Positions 1 through 5,060 of a stretch of 7,580 nucleotides of DNA are shown piece by piece (the first letter of the stretch is position 1; every line of letters starts with the position of its first letter). This DNA comes from Candidatus Omnitrophota bacterium. GTDB lineage: Bacteria > Omnitrophota > Gorgyraeia > 1-14-0-20-64-10 > JACQQZ01. Below the pieces are notes generated by a model. It had not been told where the DNA came from. It did not search any database and saw only the letters and a list, made by a program, of their open reading frames with translations. The stretch lies in contig JACQQZ010000112.1 of the NCBI GenBank assembly GCA_016206755.1, forward strand, positions 1-7,580, in the 5' to 3' direction. Position numbers and translations under genes: made by a program.

Positions 1-3
1 AAA

Positions 4-9
4 TATAAA
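4..9 (+). promoter_or_regulatory. Possible -10 element of lnt
   Basis: TATAAA ends seven bases before the lnt ATG at 17. The matching -35 would lie outside the window, so only half the promoter can be judged. If it is real, transcription would start at or within a base or two of the ATG, giving a leaderless lnt mRNA. That fits the absence of a Shine-Dalgarno in the visible upstream bases and matches the tight promoter spacing seen for the two MNT genes. The element could also be a chance AT-rich hexamer. Confidence 0.3.
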
Positions 10-16
10 AAGTGCC

Positions 17-1555
17 ATGGACAATAGCGCTCAGAGGGCAGCTCTACCCTCCTCGCTTCAGCTCATGATTTTGTCGTCGCTGCTTCTGATTCTCGCGTTT
101 CCTCCGTTTGACTTCGGCTGGCTGGGGCTGGCGGCCCTCATTCCTTGGCTGGAAGCCATCGATCGATCTTCTTCTCCGCGTCAGGCCTGGCGGCAGGGCT
201 ACCGGCTCGGCGTTCTTTTCTTTGCAGGGACGATCTGGTGGCTGGTGCACGTTACCGTTTTCGGCCTGATTGTCTTGGTGGCTTATACCGCGCTCTACTT
301 CGCTGCGTTTGGACTCATCACCAAAGGATTGCTGCTTCGAAGCAAGCCCACTGTTCTATTCCCATTTGTATTGGCGTCGGTTTGGACCATTCTCGAATGG
401 ATCCGCGGCACACTGGGCACCGGTTTTGGGTGGAATCTCATCGGTTACACGCAGTGGAAGACGCCGATTCTCCAATGGGCGGAACTGCTCGGGGTCTGGG
501 GAGTTTCGTGGCTGGTTGTTCTCGTGAATGCAACCCTCTGGCTCGCCTGGAAAAAACGCTCCAGGAAAATGGCGCTGGCCGTTGCCGCCGGTTGTATCGT
601 GATTCTTGGCGCAGGCCTGGCGCGGCAGTTTCAGATCGCGCATCTGATGAAACAAGGTCCGGCGATTCGCGTCGGATTGGTCCAGGGCAACGTCCCTCAG
701 GATCAGAAATGGGACGCCGATTATTACAATTTGATCGTCAACCGGTATTCTTCCCTCACGCGAAAGTTAGCTTCTAAAAAGCTGGATTTGATCATCTGGC
801 CGGAAACCGCCACACCCAATCTCGCCAACGATCCCAGCTTGCAGTCCTGGCTCGCGGGCTTGAGCCGCGATGTCGGCGCCCCGCTTTTGGTCGGCGCCCC
901 CCGGGCCGAGTGGGTTCCTCAGATGAAGCTTTACAACAGCGCTATTTTTGTCACGCCTCAAGGCGATGTTTCCCAGCAGTACGACAAGATGCATTTGGTG
1001 CCTTTTGGAGAATTCATCCCGGGCGAAGAGTGGTTGCCGGCGATCGGCCGCGTCCGCAATTTGCTTCCGATCGGGGAATTTTCTCCGGGCAGCCGCCCCA
1101 CGGTATTCCAGGTCAAGTCGAAAACGCCGTTTTCTCTGAGCACGCTCATCTGTTTCGAGGACGTTTTCCCGCAGATCAGCCGCAATTTTATTCAGCGCGG
1201 CGCCCGGATGCTGGTGACCATCACCAACGATGCCTGGTTCGGCGACACGGCGGCCCCCATCCAGCACGCGCAGACCTCTGTTTTCCGCGCCGTCGAAAAT
1301 CGCGTCCCGATGGTGCGCGCCGCCAACACAGGATATTCCTGCGCGATTGACCCGGCAGGAAGGGTGACTGCTGAGGTCAAAGACCGGCAAGGCCGGAAAA
1401 TAGGGATCACAGGTGTTGCCGTAGCGCCCGTTTCCCTTATCCATTTGGGTCCTACCCTCTATACCCGCTGGGGCGATGGGTGGCTGGTTGTTTGCATGTT
1501 CTTGGCCGGAACCGGCGCGGGAAGTTTTGTTAGAAAAACAAAAAGTTTGAATTAG
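17..1555 (+). CDS. lnt: Apolipoprotein N-acyltransferase
   Basis: Lnt is an inner-membrane enzyme that moves an acyl chain from a phospholipid to the N-terminal cysteine of diacylated lipoproteins, the last maturation step before Lol sorting. The 512 residues match the family length. Hydrophobic segments lie at about residues 14-31, 35-48, 64-107 (more than one span), 112-129, 164-179 and 184-204, followed by a carbon-nitrogen hydrolase domain (about 218-480) and a final membrane span near 489-505. The catalytic triad is visible: Glu263 in WPETATPN, Lys324 in YDKMHLVPFGEF and Cys379 in LICFEDVF. The ATG at 17 is used because the frame gives a full-length protein from it; no Shine-Dalgarno is visible, though only 16 upstream bases are present. 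The functional link to lolC/E and lolD further down is direct: Lnt products are Lol substrates. Identification is firm. Confidence 0.96.
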   Translation: MDNSAQRAALPSSLQLMILSSLLLILAFPPFDFGWLGLAALIPWLEAIDRSSSPRQAWRQGYRLGVLFFAGTIWWLVHVTVFGLIVLVAYTALYFAAFGLITKGLLLRSKPTVLFPFVLASVWTILEWIRGTLGTGFGWNLIGYTQWKTPILQWAELLGVWGVSWLVVLVNATLWLAWKKRSRKMALAVAAGCIVILGAGLARQFQIAHLMKQGPAIRVGLVQGNVPQDQKWDADYYNLIVNRYSSLTRKLASKKLDLIIWPETATPNLANDPSLQSWLAGLSRDVGAPLLVGAPRAEWVPQMKLYNSAIFVTPQGDVSQQYDKMHLVPFGEFIPGEEWLPAIGRVRNLLPIGEFSPGSRPTVFQVKSKTPFSLSTLICFEDVFPQISRNFIQRGARMLVTITNDAWFGDTAAPIQHAQTSVFRAVENRVPMVRAANTGYSCAIDPAGRVTAEVKDRQGRKIGITGVAVAPVSLIHLGPTLYTRWGDGWLVVCMFLAGTGAGSFVRKTKSLN

Positions 1556-1556
1556 T

Positions 1557-1733
1557 TCACCAATTTTTCCCGCTTGCGCCCGCCACGCGGTTCACGCGAG
1601 GTTCTTAAAAGGCGCTCTAAATCAAGTGTTTTGGAATGCCCGGCCCGTGGTCATTCCGTATGCCAGTTATGCCGGTCTGGAGCAATACACCGTTGAACAG
1701 GTCATGGGCCGCTTTGCCGAGCAGTTTGTGTAA
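1557..1733 (+). pseudogene. Open tail-like frame, possible C-terminal remnant of an unidentified gene
   Basis: Between lnt and the first cassette a frame stays open from just after the lnt stop to a TAA at 1731-1733. Its last 35 or so codons (from GTG 1626) read like real protein, with WNARPVVIPYASYAGLEQYT and VMGRFAEQFV, an amphipathic and well-composed end. The part before about 1600 looks non-coding. There is no ATG in frame near the start and no convincing ribosome site (AAAAGG lies too far upstream of GTG 1626). The frame ends 18 bases before a promoter-repeat, much as HEPN-1 ends 3 bases before the next one, so it could be the broken end of a former cassette gene. I do not recognise the family. 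It may also be a chance open frame. Confidence 0.3.
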
Positions 1734-1751
1734 GAGCCGGTTTCAATTCCT

Positions 1752-1789
1752 GCTTTTCGTTGACCCCCCTTCCGTCGACGTGATACGAT
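1752..1789 (+). promoter_or_regulatory. Promoter-repeat copy A, driving cassette 1
   Basis: This copy has -35 TTGACC (1760-1765), an 18-base spacer and -10 TACGAT (1784-1789) preceded by TG, forming an extended -10 TGATACGAT. The spacer holds the perfect 8-base palindrome CGTCGACG (1773-1780), a candidate operator position. Upstream is a GCTTTTC block shared with the other two copies. Compared with copy B there is one extra G (1759) between GCTTTTC and the -35; the rest is identical. The -10 ends six bases before the MNT-1 ATG, so the transcript probably begins at or beside that ATG. The promoter role is inferred from consensus match, repetition and placement. Confidence 0.75.
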
Positions 1790-1795
1790 TCACTC

Positions 1796-2134
1796 ATGCT
1801 GGAAGGTCCCATAGATAAACAGAGCGTCGATCTCTTGATGGCCGAGCTCAAAGCAGGGCTCCGGTCGATTTACGGAGATCGACTCAGAGGCGTCTATTTG
1901 TACGGCTCCTATGCCCGCGGTGAGGCCGATGCCGAATCGGACATGGATGTCCTTGTGGTGCTCTCCGGCTACGACCATTACTGGGATGAGATACAACGAA
2001 CCAGCCATTTAAGCGCATCTCTCTCTCTCAAATACAGCGTCAGCATCAGCAAGGTATACCTGCGCGAACGCGATTGGCTGGAACGCGAGAGTTCTTTTCT
2101 GTCGAATGTCCGCGAGGAGGCGATTGCGGCGTGA
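1796..2134 (+). CDS. Minimal nucleotidyltransferase (MNT-1), MntA-like antitoxin candidate
   Basis: This is a 112-residue nucleotidyltransferase-fold protein. Gly37-Ser38, ten residues, then Asp49-Met50-Asp51 form the GS-x10-DxD metal-binding motif (YGSYARGEADAESDMDVLVV). The third carboxylate usual in larger polymerase-beta-like enzymes is not evident: the following strand reads YSVSISKVYL. In characterised MntA/HepT pairs such a protein is the antitoxin and AMPylates its HEPN partner; assignment here is by family and by the adjacent HEPN gene. The ATG at 1796 lies six bases after a strong -10 with no Shine-Dalgarno, so translation is probably leaderless. Its last codons (cgc gag gag gcg) contain the ribosome site for HEPN-1. 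Its C-terminus NVREEAIAA resembles that of MNT-2 (NALREGIAA), which suggests common descent. Confidence 0.88.
   Translation: MLEGPIDKQSVDLLMAELKAGLRSIYGDRLRGVYLYGSYARGEADAESDMDVLVVLSGYDHYWDEIQRTSHLSASLSLKYSVSISKVYLRERDWLERESSFLSNVREEAIAA
2114..2120 (+). promoter_or_regulatory. Shine-Dalgarno of HEPN-1 inside MNT-1
   Basis: GAGGAGG sits ten bases before GTG 2131, inside the MNT-1 codons for Glu-Glu-Ala. It decides the HEPN-1 start in favour of this GTG over the upstream in-frame ATG at 2074, which would overlap MNT-1 by about 60 bases and has no comparable site. The GTGA stop-start overlap points to translational coupling. Confidence 0.75.
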
Positions 2135-2514
2135 AGGAGAGGACGAAACTCTTTCTCGAAAAGGCCGGGCAGTCGTTGGTTGCGACTGAACAGCTCTTGT
2201 CCGGCGGCAATCCGGAATTCGCCGCGGGCCGGGCCTACTACGCGATGTTTTACGTGGCGGAAGCGCTCCTCAATGAAAAAGGTTTTCGGTTCAAAAAGCA
2301 CGGAGGCGTCCACGGAGCTTTCGGAGAGCATTTTTCAAAAACAGGCCTGTTGGATGCAAAATATCACCGCTGGCTTTTGGCATCTTTTGAAGAGCGCATC
2401 ACTGGAGACTATGAGGTATCGGAACCTATTGAAGCCGCCAAAGTGGAAACGATGCTTCAGCAGGCGCGCGAGTTTTTGGAAGCCGCCCGCAATCATCTGA
2501 CCCATTCAAAGTAA
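2131..2514 (+). CDS. HEPN-domain protein 1, HepT-like toxin candidate
   Basis: This 127-residue, mostly helical protein of the HEPN family is partner to MNT-1. Recognisable points are A-Y36-Y37-A-M-F in the second helix, K56-H57-G-G-V, G-x-H67-F-x-K and R89-x3-D93-Y94 (ERITGDYEV) in the third helix. HEPN toxins are usually RNases acting through an Rx4-6H motif; here that histidine is absent and Asp-Tyr stands at the equivalent place, so RNase activity cannot be assumed. Tyr94 could be the residue modified by the MNT partner, by analogy with the HepT tyrosine next to its RNase motif. The start is GTG 2131, overlapping the MNT-1 stop by four bases and preceded by GAGGAGG. The stop lies three bases before promoter-repeat B. 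Confidence 0.85.
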   Translation: MKERTKLFLEKAGQSLVATEQLLSGGNPEFAAGRAYYAMFYVAEALLNEKGFRFKKHGGVHGAFGEHFSKTGLLDAKYHRWLLASFEERITGDYEVSEPIEAAKVETMLQQAREFLEAARNHLTHSK

Positions 2515-2517
2515 CCC

Positions 2518-2554
2518 GCTTTTCTTGACCCCCCTTCCGTCGACGTGATACGAT
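2518..2554 (+). promoter_or_regulatory. Promoter-repeat copy B, driving cassette 2
   Basis: This copy has GCTTTTC, -35 TTGACC (2525-2530), an 18-base spacer with the palindrome CGTCGACG (2538-2545), and extended -10 TGATACGAT (2546-2554). It matches copy A at all 37 shared positions, differing only by lack of one G before the -35. The -10 ends eight bases before the MNT-2 ATG, so the mRNA should be leaderless or carry one or two leader bases. The repeat fills almost the whole 48-base gap between HEPN-1 and MNT-2, which makes it the boundary of the two cassettes. No terminator hairpin is seen, so read-through from cassette 1 is also likely. Confidence 0.75.
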
Positions 2555-2562
2555 AAACCGCT

Positions 2563-2871
2563 ATGTTGAGCAATCCCAAACTGCTGCGCATTGCCCAGAC
2601 GTTGCGTGGACGATATCCAGAGCTCAAACAGATACTTTTTTTTGGTTCTCAGGCCAGAGGGGATGCCACTGCAGAGTCTGACATTGACTGCCTCCTTATT
2701 TTCGATGAAGCCGCTTCTGCGCTCAAGCAAAGCGTAGATCGTTTTTCTGCCGAGCTGCTGTTGGATGAAGGCGTCGTTCTGTCCTGCATTGTTCTCGGCG
2801 TGGCCGACCTCGACCGGCTCCGTTATGAGCCGTTTTTGCGAAATGCCCTCAGGGAGGGGATTGCTGCGTGA
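2563..2871 (+). CDS. Minimal nucleotidyltransferase (MNT-2), MntA-like antitoxin candidate
   Basis: This is a 102-residue nucleotidyltransferase-fold protein. Gly28-Ser29, ten residues, then Asp40-Ile41-Asp42 give GS-x10-DxD (FGSQARGDATAESDIDCLLI). No clear third catalytic carboxylate follows; the later strand is GVVLSCIVLG. It is diverged from MNT-1 outside the motif and about ten residues shorter, but shares the C-terminal pattern (NALREGIAA) and the same promoter and coupling layout. By family it is the likely antitoxin, possibly AMPylating HEPN-2. The ATG at 2563 has no Shine-Dalgarno and sits eight bases after the -10. Codons for its final Arg-Glu-Gly form the ribosome site of HEPN-2. 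Confidence 0.87.
   Translation: MLSNPKLLRIAQTLRGRYPELKQILFFGSQARGDATAESDIDCLLIFDEAASALKQSVDRFSAELLLDEGVVLSCIVLGVADLDRLRYEPFLRNALREGIAA
2851..2859 (+). promoter_or_regulatory. Shine-Dalgarno of HEPN-2 inside MNT-2
   Basis: AGGGAGGGG lies eight bases before GTG 2868 and coincides with the MNT-2 codons Arg-Glu-Gly. Together with the GTGA overlap it fixes the HEPN-2 start and mirrors the HEPN-1 arrangement almost base for base: the last 30 bases of the two MNT genes match at 24 positions. Confidence 0.75.
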
Positions 2872-3272
2872 CCGATCAGGAGGCGTTGCGCCGGCAACTC
2901 AACGCCATGGTCGAGAAAGCGCATCGGACGCTGAAGGTAGCCCAAGAACATCTGGAGCGCGACCAATCCGAGTTCGCTTCTTCGAAAGCATACTACGCCG
3001 TCTTTCATATGATGCAGGCAATTCTTCTAACGCGGGGATTGACTTACTCCAAACATGCAGGAGTGGTGAGCGGCTTCTCGCAGCATTTTCTTAAGTGCGG
3101 CGTATTTCCAAAGGAATTCGGCGAAATGATCCAACGGCTTCGAAAAGATCGAGAATTGAGCGATTACGGTTATCAGCTTAGCGTGGAACCGAATAGTGCA
3201 ACGGAAGATGTCTGCGCCGCTGCGCAAATTGTCGATCAACTTAACACTTACTTAACGCCTTTCCTCGCCTGA
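2868..3272 (+). CDS. HEPN-domain protein 2, HepT-like toxin candidate
   Basis: This is a 134-residue HEPN protein paired with MNT-2. Features shared with HEPN-1 are Lys40-Ala-Y42-Y43-A-V-F, K62-H63-A-G-V, H73-F-x-K and R95-x3-D99-Y100 (RELSDYGYQ). As in HEPN-1, the classical Rx4-6H RNase motif is replaced by R-x3-DY, so catalytic competence is uncertain; Tyr100 or Tyr102 could be targets of modification by the MNT. The GTG start overlaps the MNT-2 stop (GTGA) and follows AGGGAGGGG. The N-terminus is about six residues longer than HEPN-1. A 95-base gap with no visible gene, containing promoter-repeat C, separates it from lysS. Confidence 0.85.
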   Translation: MTDQEALRRQLNAMVEKAHRTLKVAQEHLERDQSEFASSKAYYAVFHMMQAILLTRGLTYSKHAGVVSGFSQHFLKCGVFPKEFGEMIQRLRKDRELSDYGYQLSVEPNSATEDVCAAAQIVDQLNTYLTPFLA

Positions 3273-3312
3273 AATAATTTGCTTTGCTGGGTTCTTGCCT
3301 TGTAGTCACCCT

Positions 3313-3349
3313 GCTTTTCTTGACCCCCTTCTCGTCGACGTGATAAAAT
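3313..3349 (+). promoter_or_regulatory. Promoter-repeat copy C, driving lysS and the downstream operon
   Basis: This copy has GCTTTTC, -35 TTGACC (3320-3325), an 18-base spacer holding CGTCGACG (3333-3340) and extended -10 TGATAAAAT (3341-3349). It matches copy B at 32 of 37 positions; the differences are three in the C/T-rich part of the spacer and two in the -10, where it is closer to consensus TATAAT. Some similarity continues upstream (GTCACCCT here, GTAACCC at copy B). The -10 ends 18 bases before the lysS ATG, giving a leader of roughly 11-12 bases with no Shine-Dalgarno. It is probably the main promoter for lysS through ilvE. Confidence 0.72.
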
Positions 3350-3367
3350 CATCTGATTACCACCCCT

Positions 3368-4840
3368 ATGGAAATTTCAGATGATCTTGTCCAACAACGG
3401 TTTAAGAATCTAGAAGAGCTCAAAAAAGCCGGGGTCAATCCCTATCCCCCCACGTTTCAGCGGACAGCCGCCATCGGCGATCTTTTGAACGCTTTCACCC
3501 CCGGGGTCCAGCCGCGGGTGGCCGGCCGTTTGATGAGTGTCCGCGAGCACGGCAAAACTGTTTTCGCGGACCTGCGCGACCAGACCGGAAAGCTCCAGTT
3601 GTTCTTCTCCAAAGACCGATTGCCCGGCACCTTTGACCTCCTGAAGCTTCTCGATTTGGGGGATTTTATCGGAGTGTCCGGCGAGCTTTTTGAAACGCGG
3701 ACGAAAGAAAAAAGCATCAAAGTGATGGAGTGGGCCTTGCTTTCCAAGGCGCTGCGCCCCCTGCCCGAAAAATGGCATGGCCTCAAAGACGTCGAGATTC
3801 GCTACCGCCATCGCTACCTCGATCTGGCGGTCAATCCGAAGGCGCGGCCGATGTTCGAGAGCCGCAGCCGGATGATCGCCGGCATGAGGCGATTCCTCGA
3901 TGCGCGCGGTTTTCTCGAGGTGGAAACGCCGATGATGCAGACGGTCCCGGGCGGCGCGGCGGCGCGTCCGTTTAAGACGCATCATCATGCGCTGGGCATC
4001 GATCTTTATTTGAGAATCGCCCCCGAGCTTTATCTGAAGGAACTCTTGGTGGGCGGTTTTGAAAAAGTGTATGAGCTCAACCGCAGTTTTCGCAACGAAG
4101 GCCTTTCGACCCGGCACAACCCGGAATTTACGATGCTGGAGGTCTATCAAGCTTACAGCGATTGCGCCGGGATGCGCGTCTTGACCGAAGAGCTCATCAC
4201 CGCCGCGGCCGAATCGCTCAACGGCTTGCAGGAAATTCCATATCAAGAAAATAAAACGCTCTCTTTGAAACGCCCCTGGAGACAGGCAACATTTTTTGGA
4301 CTGCTCAAAGAGGTCGCCGGTATGGACTGCCGCAATGAAACGCAAGCCCGCGCCCAGGCGGCTCGGGCAGGCGTTCCCTCCGGCCCGAAAATTCCACTCG
4401 AGGCGGTCTGGGACAAGCTTTTTGAAAAATTGGTGCAGCCGAATCTTATCGAACCGACTTTTGTGACGGACTATCCGGTCGAGCTGTGCCCCTTGGCGAA
4501 AACCAAGCCGGATGACCCGGCCATCGCCGACCGCTTCGAGCTCTACATCGCCGGCATGGAAGTGGCCAACGCTTACTCGGAGCTCAACGATCCTCAAGAG
4601 CAGCAGCAGCGATTTTTGGACCAGATCAAGGCCCGGGCCGCTGAGGCCGAGCAGGAATTTTTTGCCGACGATGAATTCGTCAGGGCGTTGGAGCATGGGA
4701 TGCCGCCGGCGGGCGGTTTGGGCGTCGGCATCGACCGGCTGGCGATGGTGATGACCCATACGGCTTCCATACGCGAAGTGATCCTATTTCCGACGCTCAA
4801 GCCGGAAACCGCTGTCGGGGCGCTCCATGACAAAAGATGA
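3368..4840 (+). CDS. lysS: Lysyl-tRNA synthetase, class II
   Basis: LysS charges tRNA-Lys with lysine in the cytoplasm. The 490 residues match the bacterial class II family. An N-terminal OB-fold anticodon-binding domain covers about residues 50-140 (VAGRLMSVREHGKTVFADLR), followed by the class II catalytic core. Motif 1 ends near Pro188 (FLEVETPMM), the family-typical PGGAAARPF follows, motif 2 is at about 241-260 (FRNEGLSTRHNPEFTMLE), and motif 3 is GVGIDRLAMV from 452, followed by the usual ILFPTLKPE end. The ATG at 3368 lacks a Shine-Dalgarno; its leader would be about 12 bases. The 3' end overlaps the next gene by 14 bases, so it heads a tightly packed operon. Nothing looks damaged. Confidence 0.97.
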   Translation: MEISDDLVQQRFKNLEELKKAGVNPYPPTFQRTAAIGDLLNAFTPGVQPRVAGRLMSVREHGKTVFADLRDQTGKLQLFFSKDRLPGTFDLLKLLDLGDFIGVSGELFETRTKEKSIKVMEWALLSKALRPLPEKWHGLKDVEIRYRHRYLDLAVNPKARPMFESRSRMIAGMRRFLDARGFLEVETPMMQTVPGGAAARPFKTHHHALGIDLYLRIAPELYLKELLVGGFEKVYELNRSFRNEGLSTRHNPEFTMLEVYQAYSDCAGMRVLTEELITAAAESLNGLQEIPYQENKTLSLKRPWRQATFFGLLKEVAGMDCRNETQARAQAARAGVPSGPKIPLEAVWDKLFEKLVQPNLIEPTFVTDYPVELCPLAKTKPDDPAIADRFELYIAGMEVANAYSELNDPQEQQQRFLDQIKARAAEAEQEFFADDEFVRALEHGMPPAGGLGVGIDRLAMVMTHTASIREVILFPTLKPETAVGALHDKR

Positions 4841-5060
4841 ATGGAAGAAGCGGCAGGGGCAATGGGACCGATTTCATCAATGGGAAGAAAAACAACCGCC
4901 GCTGCGATTAAGCCCGATGGAGCGGATTGCAGGGATCGGCGCATTAATCGATCTTGCATGGAAAGTGTCCGGTCGCTTTCCGGATGACTCCGCCAAGCGG
5001 GATGTTTCCGGGATTATCCTCATGCGCCACCAGCTGTCTGTTTTGGATCGGGTGGCATGA
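4827..5060 (+). CDS. Small WE-motif protein, putative partner of the adjacent nucleotidyltransferase
   Basis: This 77-residue soluble protein is rich in Trp and charged residues at its N-terminus (WDRFHQWEEKQ), followed by a helical region (RIAGIGALIDLAWKVSGRF) and a C-terminal helix (GIILMRHQLSVLDRVA). From memory, short proteins with an F/Y-x-x-W-E start and a similar ALxxL helix are common directly upstream of AbiEii-like nucleotidyltransferases; I cannot name a characterised member. Its position makes it the antitoxin or accessory candidate of this pair. It starts inside the end of lysS (14-base overlap) with GGGG seven bases upstream, and its stop overlaps the next start as ATGA, so it depends on lysS transcription and translation. 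Function is not established. Confidence 0.75.
   Translation: MTKDEWKKRQGQWDRFHQWEEKQPPLRLSPMERIAGIGALIDLAWKVSGRFPDDSAKRDVSGIILMRHQLSVLDRVA

Noticed and set aside
767..1444. Minus-strand open frame inside lnt (225 codons)
   Set aside because: It lies fully opposite the catalytic domain of Lnt, with composition typical of a shadow frame and no recognisable motif.
1576..1615. Inverted repeat GCGCC/GGCGC with an inner CGCG/CGCG after lnt, a possible terminator
   Set aside because: The stems are only 4-5 bases with unpaired gaps and no T-run follows. It is too weak to call a terminator.
1636..1818. 60-codon plus-strand frame running across the promoter-repeat into MNT-1
   Set aside because: It crosses the promoter and overlaps the MNT-1 start in another frame; the 1626-1733 frame is the more protein-like reading of this gap.
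2074..2130. Upstream ATG start for HEPN-1
   Set aside because: It would overlap MNT-1 by about 60 bases and add a non-conserved leader. GTG 2131 has GAGGAGG at good spacing and repeats the arrangement of HEPN-2.
1752..3349. CRISPR-like repeat array
   Set aside because: There are only three copies, spaced by 766 and 795 bases that contain genes, and each copy has promoter elements at fixed places. This is not a CRISPR layout.
1556..3367. Insertion sequence or transposase explaining the cassette insertion
   Set aside because: No transposase or integrase frame, terminal inverted repeats or target-site duplication could be seen around the cassettes.
3410..4759. Long open frame on the minus strand through lysS (449 codons)
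   Set aside because: It is the antisense shadow of a clear lysS gene; the translation is rich in Arg, His and Gly with no recognisable domain. High-GC coding regions often leave such open frames.
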